Counted from the first letter of the stretch, positions 21,301 through 32,180 are shown. The stretch: 64,000 bases of DNA from Styela clava (GCF_964204865.1 NC_135250.1:11346001-11410000); one strand, 5' to 3'. The notes: a model not told the origin generated them from the letters alone. A program made the numbers and translations.

Positions 21301-22849
21301 ATTAATATCAATATTACAACGGGTAACATATTCTATCACAATATCAAATCTTGAATTTTTCATCTTATTCTAGTTCATTGAATGATTGCTTAATAGCTAT
21401 TTTCATATTAAATGGATCAGAATCTCAATTTTATGCATGCAATTTAGAGATTCAATATCTGTAATTATGTCAATTAGATGTCATTTTTGTATTGGATGGG
21501 TATTAGGGTATAACTATAATAACATATTTATGTGGCCTAAAAATAGCTATGATGAATTATCTATATAATGCTGTGCTTGTGTTTATTTGTTCTTGTAGAG
21601 TGAAACCTATGATTTTACGATTTGTCTGAAATTTGAATACAATGAAAAAAAAAAAATACAGTATGTAATACAGTTTATTTTATGTTGAAATTATCCCTTG
21701 CCATACTTGGGGATTATATGTATGTGTGAATAAGCCAGTTGTTTGTATTTATAGTAGGGTTGTGCAACCTTCCATATGGGAGGGCCAGATACAAATAAGT
21801 GGGTTTAACTGAAAATTTATTAATAGATAAATTGCTATATGAGAAATAATACTACTGTAATAATAATGATAATACAAGGCAATACAGGGGATATAATTAA
21901 ATTAAATTTTGATTTATGAGGTATGCAATAAATGATATACATTCAAAAGTAAATGTTAAACTAAAAGGAGAGCCTCTTGTGAAAAAATGAAAATTTAGTA
22001 TTTTTTACTGATTTTTCAAAAGATTTTATTAATTGACCAATGAATCTTGTTATATTATTAGTATTTCTTACACACGTTTTTAGATAAAGGTAGATTTTAA
22101 ACTTAGTCAAAAAATTTTCATCTGAAGATAGTATTGAAATATATAGTATTTATCCCCTAAATATACATTGCTGAATGATCCATCAATAAAATTTTAAATA
22201 TCTTTTAGGTGGAACAAAAAGTAATCCTACTGTTCATACAACATTGCATTACTTCGAGCCGGATCATCAGAAAGAAGCTGATCATAAAAAATTAAAAAAA
22301 GAAAAGAGTGATAAATACACGGAAAGGCAATCAATATGGCTGTCGTGGCTAAGCAACGGTCATTATGACACATTCACAGATGCTCAAATAGAAAATCCAT
22401 GTTATGAAGAATGGCTTAAATCTCGAGAAACTCGGCTAGAAAATGACGCTGCAATGGCAAACCAAATGTATGATGCCGATATTAACAAACGTGACTATGA
22501 AAATTTGATGCGATACAGACAATCTGAAGGCTCGAGTTGTCCAGCATATTCTAATACTGCTGGAAATTCACAGACTCTCCCTTCCACATCGTACCAAAAT
22601 AATGATTTTTCAAACATTGATCTTTCTAATATCAATAATGTGCTGACTAATTCATTAGACTCGACCTTACCCCCACACAGATACCCTTCTGCTACCTATA
22701 GTACGAGCCCCAGAAATGTCAGTCCGAATAGGAATGAAGAAGCTCCACCCCCTTATTCATCCCTAGGTATCACAACAGAGCTGGATGAAGCTATTGCGAG
22801 ATCCCTTCAAGCTGAAGAAGATGAACACCAAGATTTCTTATATGCTTAA
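15322..22849 (+). CDS. OTUD1: OTUD1-like OTU deubiquitinase, 5 exons
   Basis: Removes ubiquitin from substrates (thiol protease, OTU family). My exons are 15322-15452, 17859-18497, 20701-20833, 21199-21322 and 22209-22849. All have GT-AG borders and consistent phase, giving 555 residues. Residues 1-256 are polar and low-complexity (Lys/Gln/Ser-rich). The OTU domain spans about 257-400: catalytic loop PDGNCLYRA with Cys266 and Asp263, then EGEWAGYPE, and IWLSWLSNGHYD with His394. These last two blocks and the overall layout match OTUD1 best. The C-terminus has PPPY (522-525), a possible NEDD4-type WW ligand, and a UIM-like helix ELDEAIARSLQAEEDE (533-548), as in OTUD1. The vertebrate OTUD1 gene is normally intronless, so four introns are notable. 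All catalytic residues are present. OTUD5 is the main alternative, but the fit is poorer. Introns 1, 2 and 4 carry mobile DNA. Confidence 0.88.
15730..15866 (+). mobile_element. Non-LTR 3' end with (GATT)n tail in OTUD1 intron 1
   Basis: The sequence ends CCAGAGAGACCAAAATAAAA followed by TTGATTGATTGATTGATG, a microsatellite-like tail of the kind left by CR1/RTE-type or SINE insertions. No reverse transcriptase reading frame is present. Confidence 0.5.
16626..16639 (+). repeat. Poly-C tract in OTUD1 intron 1
   Basis: Fourteen consecutive C residues lie in an intron. They interrupt a 172-codon chance frame at 16280-16798. Confidence 0.9.
16814..17208. mobile_element. hAT-type MITE in OTUD1 intron 1, TSD ATCTAGAG
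   Basis: It begins CAGGGGTGAGCGACATACGG and ends GAAGTTGCCCACCCCTG, an inverted terminal repeat with few mismatches. The duplication ATCTAGAG flanks it perfectly (16806-16813, 17209-17216). GGCCCGCGGGCC and CCGGCCCGC words beside each end are typical of this hAT group. It has no coding frame. Confidence 0.93.
17565..17625 (-). mobile_element. tRNA-derived SINE fragment
   Basis: On the minus strand GCGTTCAAGTCCCATGATCA looks like the B box and acceptor-side end of a tRNA-like SINE head. It is short and truncated. Confidence 0.4.
18678..18690 (+). repeat. Poly-G tract in OTUD1 intron 2
   Basis: Thirteen consecutive G residues, about 180 bp after the exon 2 donor. Confidence 0.85.
19043..20236 (+). 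mobile_element. Inner hAT element nested in the outer one, TSD TGCTAAAC
   Basis: Starts CAGTGGTTCCCAACCG and ends GGTTGGGAACCTCTG, flanked by TGCTAAAC at 19035-19042 and 20237-20244. Inside is a fragment of a hAT transposase at 19741-19944. It inserted after the outer element, since it splits it. Confidence 0.94.
19741..19944 (+). pseudogene. hAT (ZBED/SCAND3-like) transposase fragment
   Basis: The plus frame reads SYAVVLGIARTKKSHNIDET, then LMKLCLVECADIL, then MRIFKIDSDI. In the ZBED5/SCAND3-like branch of hAT transposases the equivalent block runs ASYxVxxxIAKxxKPHTIxExLI...AxxMVxxML...VxRRIxDMxxDI. The rest of the transposase is missing from the element, so it is non-autonomous. Confidence 0.65.
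21757..21810 (+). mobile_element. hAT-like 5' end fragment in OTUD1 intron 4
   Basis: GGGTTGTGCAACCTTCCATA followed by TGGGAGGGCCAGATAC resembles a hAT non-autonomous terminus. No matching inverted right end is found nearby, so it is a fragment. Confidence 0.4.
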
Positions 22850-23830
22850 ATTTGTGAAGTACCGGTATTAACCTGGATGCAACTTTTGAGGACGATATTC
22901 TGACAAGATAACATAAATCAAGTTTCTTTATCACTTTTGGTCGCTTTCAATTTATGTCTTTTTGTAAACGATAAAATTTTAACATTTTCATTTGACGCTC
23001 ACTCAAGCTATTCTCATCGTACCCAGTACAAGCACCTACTGATATGTGAATAGCTACTATTTTTTCGATTCGGCTTTGCCTAGCTAATTTGGTACACCCT
23101 TGATAAGGTGGGCATTTGATTTTAAAACTGGATGCTCATTTTCCTAATTAACTTCACAATTTTGTTTGTTGTTTGGAGATCTTATTGTTGTCAAACCTGT
23201 GTAATATAAACATGGAGAATGAATTGCTGCTGTGCTGTGTGAACAGACACACTGCCGTTTCTTGTTGCAAGACATTATTTGGATTCTGAACCAATCATTG
23301 TTATAAAATACCCGCATTCAGGTTGTGCCTGTTTCTATTTGAATTTCAGTTTCAATATCATATCAAACATAAGTGTCACCACTCGATTTTATTGCTAGAG
23401 TATATTTAATTTATCACTGTAATTGTACAAATATCCGAATATTGTTTATTAGTGTTTTCACATTCATGTGAATCAGAGGTTCTGGAACTTTTAGTGTTAC
23501 GGAGACGGAGAAGAGGTTGACTCTTATTTAACGAGCCCCACAATAAATTTATAAAAACAAGAACAAAAAACACATTGTTATTTACCGATTAATATTCCTG
23601 AGTAAACTAAAATTACTTTATATAATGACTCTGATTATTTGCTGCTTTGTATTTAAAAAATATTCAGTATTGCAATGAGTAAACGAATAGCCTGTGGAGC
23701 GCCTATGTTTCTCGTACAAATCCTTGGGGCCCTGTATGGATCACCTCGATTATATGAATCATTGGCTGTCTATCGTATCAAGATTTGTTGACCAAATCCA
23801 CATGAAATGGCAATAAAATGCATCTATATG
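22850..23830 (+). other. Probable 3' UTR of the OTUD1-like gene
   Basis: No further coding sequence follows the stop. AATAAA signals occur at about 23543 and at 23812-23817; the latter would give a 3' UTR of roughly 980 nt. Which is used cannot be told from sequence. Confidence 0.45.
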
Positions 23831-23851
23831 ATATACCGGTATGTCATATAT

Positions 23852-23915
23852 CATAATATGCTATATGACTAAGCCATCTTATCGGCTTTTCTCTCACCAG
23901 GATAAATATGAAAAA
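23852..23915 (+). mobile_element. 3' fragment of a SINE family
   Basis: The block TATATGACTAAGCCATCTTA followed by TCGGCTTTTCTCTCACCAGG matches 40100-40140 and the complement of 48845-48890. Only the 3' part is present. Confidence 0.5.
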
Positions 23916-23919
23916 TCCT

Positions 23920-25121
23920 ACGCTTTCTACTCTCTGATTTGGCAAAGTGTATTCAATTCCTTCCACTTCTTGTGATGTACTTGGATTAAGCAAACTATTT
24001 AAAACGTTCATCATGCATTCGGTTATTTTTCCAAACATTTCCCTTAAATGAACACAACATTTATATATTAAAATTTAAAATAAGAATCTAGAATCTAAAT
24101 TTAAAATACATCTAGAAATACATCAGTAAAACAATGGCTCATTATACTGTGCCTGATACACAAGTATGCATTATCATCTGCCTTGAAATATAGTGACCTC
24201 TGACTCCCGCCCATTCGTGCCTAAAGGTGATCTCAAGTCAGCATTGGTTGGTATCATGTGTACCAGTTGTCATTGTGATATAATAAGGGTACCTTTGACT
24301 GTTAAAGCTTCTATCTGGAATGGGCTCTGATATTCGTGGCAAACAATATGGTTGTGAATGCAAGGCACCGCCCCCTGCATGCTGTTTTTTAAATGATTTA
24401 TCAATTTTGAATGACACTTTCTCAAATTTTGAGAACAAGATAGTTGAATGTTATACATTTAGATTCTTTTTATTTCCATTATAATTTGAATTATAGTGTA
24501 AGTGTATTAGATTGCAACATAATTTTTATGAAATTTCTGTCATTTTTGTTGCTTACTTTAAAAGCATGTTTTTAGGTGATTTTTTGTCACACAAAGCTAT
24601 GAGTCGATAATCCTGCCTGCTTGTGCACAGCCTTGTTTACAGCAAAAGCCTGAATACGCCATGTAAAATGGTCTAACTTCTTAAATTTCCTCAATTTGTA
24701 GAATACGTCCGCTATATTTATTCACTCTGTAACGTCCAAATTTTTTAGATTACTCCTTTTTAGAAGAAATCTAATGCGGTATGTGTTACCTGACCTTAAT
24801 GTTAAATTTAGTTTTCAGAAATGTATTATAGCACAGCGTGAGGAAAAGTTATGACAAATCTACAAAACCGATGTGAGAATTTAATTTGGGCGAAGCTGTA
24901 TATTTTCAACATCCAGAACGGCGGGCAAAGAAAATAGATGAACTATTATTGTGAAAAGAATTGCTACACGATCTTACATTGTCAAAATGTATTTTTTCTT
25001 ATTATGCAGTAACAGATGTATATTTGATTTATTAGTGTTTTGAAATTTTCAATTATACAACATATGATTCAATATTTATTCGGAGTAAAGGGCAACGAGT
25101 CGCCAGTTATTAGTTTTGCGT
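23920..25121. other. Intergenic, nothing recognised
   Basis: Short antisense frames (64-66 codons) only. No terminal repeats or exon models. Confidence 0.4.
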
Positions 25122-25165
25122 TTAGTTCACCACATTCCTCTCGAAGCCAAACTCTAACCGAATCC

Positions 25166-25443
25166 TAGGGATCTCCCAAAACTCACGGCACCCAAGCAAG
25201 AGTTTCACTCTTGGAAAGCGCTGAGAGGGCCAGTTTAGTTTGTTGCTATGCATGCATGAACTCGATCTGAATGACAAAGAATTGTATATATTGTGAATTG
25301 TTGAAACCTCGTAGGGATCTCCCAAATCTCACGGCACACAAGCAAGAGTTTCACTCTTGGAAAGCGCTGAGAGGACCAGTTTAGTTTGTTGCTATGCATG
25401 CATGAACTCGGTCTGAATGACAAAGAATTATATATATTGTGAC
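25166..25443 (+). repeat. Tandem duplication, units of about 146 and 132 bp
   Basis: TAGGGATCTCCCAAA..CTCACGGCAC followed by AAGCAAGAGTTTCACTCTTG is repeated, with only a few substitutions, from 25312. The second unit ends at ATTGTGAC, which is also the target duplication of the adjacent hAT element. High identity suggests a fairly recent event. Confidence 0.85.
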
Positions 25444-25718
25444 CAGTGTTCCCTCTAAGGTGTGCGCGTGTTCGCGCGTACACAGCTTTCAGAGGCTGCG
25501 CACACGCATTGATTTACTGCGCACTGGCGTATTTCGATGTAATGTAACAATGTTCTCGGTTGGCAGGTTGAGAAAGTTTGTTGTTGGCCCACTTATCACC
25601 CGGTTAGAACGCCAAAATTTTTCATTGGTTTTTGCACAAATATTAGTCATTTCAAAAAAAGTGCGCACACACAAAAATTTCTGCGCACACATATTACAAA
25701 AAATTAGAGGGAACATTG
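25444..25718. mobile_element. hAT-type MITE, TSD ATTGTGAC
   Basis: Starts CAGTGTTCCCTCTAAGGTG and ends AAAATTAGAGGGAACATTG. The 8-bp duplication ATTGTGAC is perfect (25436-25443, 25719-25726). GTGCGCGTG/GCGCACAC words repeat inside both arms. The 107- and 75-codon frames here are spurious. Confidence 0.93.
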
Positions 25719-25726
25719 ATTGTGAC

Positions 25727-26890
25727 CATTACGTGATTGGAACTATATTCCTCCCCGTGTGATAATTGCGGTTGCGTGATTTTTTTCTAACGCCAAACCA
25801 ACAGCAATAGGCTGTCGATATAATGTTACGCTCACCCAAGCAAAATCAGTGCTTCGTGTGCCTAGAGCTACTACAATTATCCAATAGGCTATAGAAACTA
25901 CATTATTAGCAGTTCCGGGTATCCATGTCACGACGAAAGGGTTTTACCATCCCTCAACATAGATACTCAGTTTCAATAGTTGATCGTCACCAATCGTTTT
26001 TGATGTATAGAGGAAGATATGATGAGTTTCATGATAAAGACAATGAGACAAAAATACATAATTTAAAGTTGTCCTCCAAGTCCATCGTGCGGAATTGTAA
26101 ACCCTTTATTTAACTGGACTGGCCAGGACGAAAAGTTGAAGATAGCTATGTGATTACGTCGCTAACTTTTCTCTTCCGCATCAAAAACATTTAAAGAAAA
26201 ATTCATGAGCGACGTTATATGGCGTTAAACGTTACGATAGGGCCCTGCGCGGGGAATGACAAGGGGAGAAGTCTAACAGGTTGGCTACGTAACTACTGGA
26301 TCTCGCCGTTAACAGTTTTGCAAATGGTTATATATTGAGCTATCATCTCCCCTCTCGTCATACATGAATATTTTCAAACCAACAGGTAAAGAGTACCTTA
26401 ATGATTTAAAGTTTGGAGTGAATTCTGCATTCTTTTGACCATCCATTATTATCCGCATTAATACTAGTCACCAGTGCGTTAACGAAACGATAAAAATATT
26501 TTATTTTAATACAGTACAATTAACATAATGTGCAAGATAAACAATCACACTCACAAGTTTAAGTAATTGAGTTCAACAGATTCTTTTAATAAAAATTGAG
26601 ATAGTTCTTAAAAACATGCGTTTGTATTTACATTTAGTGTGCTCAGCTGAAAACAAACAATTTGGGTAGTTTCTGTACAGCCGGGCAAAGGTTGTATACA
26701 CAAGACGCCAATTCTATTTCCGACTTTTTAAATCGGCGTCATCTTTTCCACAATAGTTGTATAGATATAAAGTGAGAACAGGCGTGTGCATAAAAATGGT
26801 AATGAAATGGAGTAAAACTATAAGATTTAATTCAGTCCTATGTGATACACAAAATTTCATTCATTAGATGAGACATCTATAGGCTCTATT
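25727..26890. other. Intergenic, nothing firm
   Basis: A 62-codon plus frame at 25925-26113 is charged but shows no domain. No transposon ends found. Confidence 0.4.
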
Positions 26891-26891
26891 C

Positions 26892-27411
26892 CAGCGGTTC
26901 CCAAACTATGGATCGCGATCCACTGGTGGGTCCCAAAAAGAATCTTAGTGGGTCTTGAAAAGATGTAGAAAGCTTTGAATAAGTATACTGGTTATTAAGA
27001 TCGGTGGCGACTCGAATACGTAAAGCTTCAAAAAACAAAAGAAATTAAATTGAATTTAAATTCTAATCTGTGAAAGTTTCCTTTTTACGATCTTGTCAAA
27101 AAAACAAAAATTTGCTAAACAAAGAATGACCATGTGGCTTTTGTACGTATAGCAGTTTTGTACACTGTGCATCACTTTATACAATGTTTCCCCGAAATTT
27201 AGATAGGATTTAGATTTATTTTCTTTTGAAGAATAACACTATGGTTTATTTTGGTCTTTTGTGTTCATTTATCAAAAATAAAATTACATTGTAGAAAATC
27301 ACGAGATTTTTAAGTAAACATTAAATAAAAACCGACATCCATTGTTTTTAAAGTTAAATGGGTCGCCATAAGCTGTGGTAATAAATAGTGGGTTCCAACT
27401 CCAAAAATTTT
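26892..27411. mobile_element. hAT element with lost right terminus
   Basis: The left end is classic (CAGCGGTTCCCAAACTATGG, then ATCGCGATCCACTGGTGGGT). The right side has GTGGGTTCCAACTCCAAAAA but stops before the expected GGGAACCGCTG. Even so, near-identical 8-mers flank it (CTCTATTC at 26884-26891, GTCTATTC at 27412-27419), suggesting a terminal deletion that stopped at the target duplication. Confidence 0.65.
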
Positions 27412-27750
27412 GTCTATTCTATACTATGCAGTTTGTCTTCCGAGTCGCCCCCGCGGGAAAGTAAGTTGTCAAATCGGCACGAATGCTTATATCTTCACAC
27501 GAACTTGTATTTCATTGTGTAAATGAACGAATACTTGAAAATAGAAAAGCCTTGTCCTGGTTTTTGCTGTGAATCCATTTCACATGAAACTCTTGTGTCA
27601 GCTTAACATAAATTCTGATTGAAAGAATAATATTAGAGGCCTTCCGAAAGTATTCAGATGCATTCACGCTCGCAGGTAACGCATCGCAGTAATAACACAT
27701 CTAATATCATAACACTTATTATGAAATTCGACGACATACCCACACTGAAC

Positions 27751-30700
27751 TCACCGAAAGCAAAAAAACACCTTATGCAACAATTGGGAAAGAGATGCCC
27801 TTAAACTTGGAAAATACTTCAGTATTAGAAACGGGCACATGACCATGTATAAATACAAACAGATGCCGGAGATTATTTTTGCCGGAGCCAGATTTGCGTC
27901 TGCCTTGAATGCATCCACTAAGATTGACAAAGCAGTTGGAACAAAAGCGGCCGTAAGGAAAGAAGTGATTATAATAGCGAATCGAAATCTCGGGTTCGAC
28001 CACGCGGGACTTGCACGCAGAGATGTCGTTTCTCTCGTTAACCCAATCTCTCGATTGTTCTTTTCGGGATCTTGCTCTGTCGTGGTGGCGTCGTTTGCTG
28101 GCATTCCATGATCGGTTACACGTTTTGTTGAGTTTTTGAAAGCGATATACTTCTTCACTATCATACCGATCAACAATATAATCTGTTAGAGAATATAGTG
28201 ATCAGATAATATTAAATAGAGCAGCACATAACTATCATCAATATTTTAAGGCTCAAAATATGTTATGTTCTTACAGTGAAAATCAATTCACATTTAAAAG
28301 ATAGTATTTAACTTCCCTCTGAGTGAACTATCAAAATAGATCTCGCGTTCACTTGATTGATCCAACTTTCGCTTTCAGTCACATTAATTACATCAGACGC
28401 TTTTGAATCGCACTAGTCATTTGTTAGAGTTAGAAGGAAGAATGACTCGTGCCAATACGTGAAGCGGCTACAAATACTTCATTGTTATTTTTTTTTTTTG
28501 CAAATCTTATTGTATTCAAATTTCAAATCGTTAAATATCTTGTATTATATTCTCCTACTGCCGAGAAGGCCAAGATTGGCGCGGTGGTATATCTGTCTTG
28601 ACTTCGTTTTATAAAATATGTTATTTTTCTATTCATTTAGTTCAATCAAAAAGACCAAATTTGCAAAAGGTCTCGATTGGTCGTGAGTCGTGACATAACG
28701 GATAATTTTACATATGTATACGTAAAGGCAGCTTGTAACTATACGCGGAAAATAACTTTACCATATTGAACTTTTGCAAAACAGAAGAAAACACCAAAAA
28801 TAATCAGCTAGACGGTTGTTAGACGTCAAGCGACAGTCAGACATCTTGAGTTAACAAATATATCACATGCACATCACGCACAACGATTATAACAAGTGCT
28901 TGACCTCTATGCCAAGAAAAGACGTTTTCACAAAAAAAAGTTTGTGCTGCACTCGGCATTTAGTTAGCTACTAAAGCATTGAATATATATCTAATCAAAG
29001 CATTCAATTTTACATGAACATTACAGGTTTTTGCGTGGTCTTCCAATTCCTTGAAAACGAAATCAATACTTTGCATAGCTTTTTTTTTCTTAGTTTTCTC
29101 TATTTTCCCAATAACGAGAGTAACAACAACAAAAAATCAGCTAAAGGATCCATAGTTTCACTCCGTATCCGATACCTTTTTACGGTTTTTATTAATAACA
29201 CTGTGACTTTATATCCAGAGACAAACTTGTGTCAGATATTCGTACTAATTTATTTACCTGTACCGTCCAAAGCCCAATGTTCACTAGCAGAAATGAAGAG
29301 GTCATGGGTGTCAAAAATCTCGAGCATCTGAAATCATGAGGACAGACTTCTCCGACAAAACTGCTTGATGGACACCAGCAGTCTTGGGAGCAATTCCATT
29401 TCAGAGTAGCTGCGGTTATGAAGATTATTGGAACTATCCAAGATACAGCCATAAGAATGATTGAGATTCCTCGTTTCTTCGGTAATTTTCTGTGAATATA
29501 AAGTAAACACCGTTGAGCAATATTGGGCAATAAATTTATACGCTTTGCGATTTGAATGTAATATTCAGTGACGTATCTATGGCATGGCGGCCATGGACGC
29601 GGTTTACGAGACGTTGCCGCCGTTTGGAAAGGGTCGCAAAAAGGGCGAAAAGTTTTACGCGTAAAATGTTTCGATAAAATAATTTAAAATTGGAAATAAT
29701 TGAAACTCGTATTTTTTCTCAAATAATAACGTACAAGTATATCAATTCAACAACTGTCCTTAAAAATTGTCAACCAGAGATCAAAGGGGCACATTTTATC
29801 TAGATGCGCCACTGGTAATATTCAAATATTATCACTTGTTGTTGAAAATAACATTTGCTGAAACTTATTTTATGTATTAGGTTTTTGTAACATCCACACT
29901 GATGATTTAATATACAGTAACTTATTGTGAACTTAGTAGTGTTTCGTTACTGACTATAACTGAATTCCCAGTTCGTCTTTGGCTAGTCTTATATAGCTTG
30001 AGTTACAGTACTTTGATTACATTTTGATTACGGTACAGACACATTGTTTACAAAATTGTTTGATTTGTAATTAAAAGGTGAAGTATATAATTTTCGCAAA
30101 ATAGTCGGTTCTGACGCCAATGTGGATATCAATTTCGTTTTAAATTTCAAATTCGTGAAGAAACGAACGAACGAAAGCTGGATTAAAAGTGCATATTGGT
30201 TCAGCATTTTCATGACAGCCAATATTTAAATTAATTATGCATCAGGATCGGCAATTTGAGCTTTAAACACAGGTTAATCCGGTCTGATATTGATAATTAG
30301 GATTCTATATTCAAATGAGCAAATGAAAGTAAACACCAGGTACATGGAAATAATGTAATACTGGAATAGTTGATATAAAGAAATATTTCTGATGCATTTA
30401 CCCATTGAATTTCCATTACGTACTTGATCAAACTTAAACAGGATTTTATTTTATTTAAAATGAGTATTACAAATTGTGTTTGTGTAATGGTACAAAATAT
30501 ACGAAATAGAAAAACGTAAACAAAAAAAACCTTATTGGATAGTGGAAAATTATCGCAATATCGCAAAATATGTATATTCAATCATACCATGCATATTTAA
30601 ATATATCAATTTTGTGACGCTCATGTTGTTCACCATATTGTCTTATCCAGAATATGATGTGCATTAAACATTTCACATTGAACGTATATATACTTATTAT

Positions 30701-31637
30701 TAATACTGACACAGATATCCACAAAACATTTACTGCCTTTTTAAAACAAAATCATGTATATCTACTTACGACTTTTTATCGTCTTTCAATTGAGCTTTTG
30801 TATCAACAACAAATCTTGGTGCAACGAAAGTGCTATCAATTGTGACATAAACCAGAGAAGAAGCGTTTGCGACAACGCCGAATCCAATGGATGCAACTCC
30901 TGCCTCACACACTGTCCACATTACCTATATGAACAAGATTGAAATACATTTAAGATGGTTAAAGAAAGTGAAGTATTTACGATCAATAATAACAATATGA
31001 GTTAAATAATAGATATGTAAACCATTTGAAGTAAATAGCCGTTCAGATTAAAAGTTTCATATTATATATTATTTGTTTCGCAAGTTCACTACCCGAAGTA
31101 AGATATAATACTATTTGGTAAACTGGAAGACTTCCAGGTAATGTCAGCCATGTAAAACGTCTTCGTTCATTACCTCAGTACGATGGTATAATACTTAAAT
31201 AGGCAGGGGTTCACCCTTTAAATCGAAGTTTGATTTTATAAACTTTATGTGTGTGTGATGAGAATTTTGTAAAATAAAATTTAAGATACAATAAATTTTC
31301 ACAACAAATCACTTACTTTTGGAATCCCTAAAACGTTTGGTGCATCCTGGGCCATCACATTTGCGGCTGCCCCCCATATATTTAAAGCCAGGTAAACAAC
31401 GTGACTTAAAAGTGCACTGTTTACACTGGCAAACATGTAATTCTGTCGCTGTAGCTTTTCTCTATCCAACATCGAAGCTAATAAGACAATCAGATTGATG
31501 ATTATTCCTATTGAATTTAGAGGCAAAAACGCCACCATAAACCAATTTCTTTCGGCAATACACGTTAATTCCATTGACGTTGTGTTTTCATTGTTTCCGT
31601 GAAGTAACTCCTTGTTGAATTCGGGGAAAGCTGCCAT
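27751..31637 (-). CDS. Rhodopsin-like GPCR, 4 exons, atypical motifs
   Basis: My exons on the minus strand are 31637-31317, 30924-30770, 29489-29258 and 28182-27751. All have GT-AG borders and consistent phases (0, 2, 0), giving 379 residues. TM1 is about 32-56, TM2 66-95, TM3 113-136, TM4 167-187 with the conserved Trp176, TM5 218-245, TM6 305-325 and TM7 339-357. Cys113 at the start of TM3 and several Cys in extracellular loop 2 (192-214) could form the class A disulfide. Asn18 is a glycosylation sequon in the N-terminus. The DRY motif reads Asp-Ser-Thr (137-139), and TM7 has MCPFLIL instead of NPxxY. Intracellular loop 3 is about 60 residues, Thr/Asn/Glu-rich. The stop at 27751 overlaps a strong donor (CG|GTGAGT), so an alternative tail exon is possible. 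Subfamily and ligand are not recognised. Confidence 0.78.
28693..28745 (+). repeat. Short dispersed repeat, copy 1
   Basis: GATAATTTTACATATGTATA followed by CGTAAAGGCAGCTTGTA recurs at 33577-33640 in the same orientation. No other structure is visible. Confidence 0.6.
29567..29815. mobile_element. hAT-type MITE in GPCR intron 2, TSD GTAATATT
   Basis: Begins CAGTGACGTATCTATGGCAT and ends TTATCTAGATGCGCCACTG, close to the common hAT terminus CAGTGGCGGATCTAG. The duplication GTAATATT is perfect (29559-29566 and 29816-29823). It sits only 70 bp outside exon 3 of the GPCR. Confidence 0.92.
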
Positions 31638-31957
31638 TTTGTAGCAAATTGGGTTATTCTATACACTGTATGAATAAAATCCAATAAATGAAAGTAAAAT
31701 ATGAAGTCGGTAGAGAATGTTCCACTCATCGCAAGTGAAAAATGTTATGCCACTTTCAAAACGCGATGATTCAAAATATTTTCACGACATGTACATTCAC
31801 ATCTATACTATGTGTTAATCACAGTTCACAGGTATGACTTTTGCCTACCTCCGGTAGCTATGCACCTGCATTTTCATCAGTTGGGGTCAAAGTTGTTGGA
31901 AGTCAGTGGTGGGTTAAATGAAACAATTTTTACGTTTCCACGAGTACTTTTTTACAC
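31638..31957. other. Upstream of the spliced GPCR gene
   Basis: Non-coding. The promoter of the minus-strand receptor should lie here, but no motif can be assigned. Confidence 0.4.
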
Positions 31958-32180
31958 CAGCGATTTTCAACTACTGTTCCGCGGAACCCTAAGATTGCAC
32001 CTGTATATTCCAGGGGTCCTGTGAAGTTACCGAGAAGTCTATATATATCAATATATTATGCATATTGTTTAAATATAATCGAAGGCAGAGGTATAATATG
32101 GTCTTTGATTAATATTCAATTACACATAGGTTCCTCGAGCTTCTGTAAAGTTTCATTGGTGTTTCTTCACACCGAAAAGT
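31958..32180. mobile_element. Degenerate hAT-like fragment
   Basis: CAGCGATTTTCAACTACTGT followed by TCCGCGGAACCCTAAG and a second GGGGTCCTGTGAAG resemble the left part of the hAT MITE group whose ends read CAGCGGTTCTCAACC. The right terminus is not identifiable. Confidence 0.45.

Noticed and set aside
25489-25762. Frames of 107 and 75 codons at 25.4-25.8 kb
   Set aside because: They fall inside a hAT MITE with perfect target duplications.
27839-28111. 90-codon plus-strand frame opposite GPCR exon 4
   Set aside because: It is the antisense shadow of a coding exon containing TM6 and intracellular loop 3.
29559-29862. A longer GPCR exon 3 starting at a TTTCAG near 29862, before the MITE
   Set aside because: With the MITE removed this would read in frame, but it makes intracellular loop 2 far too long and has a weaker acceptor than 29491-29490. 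The MITE is therefore best placed in the intron.
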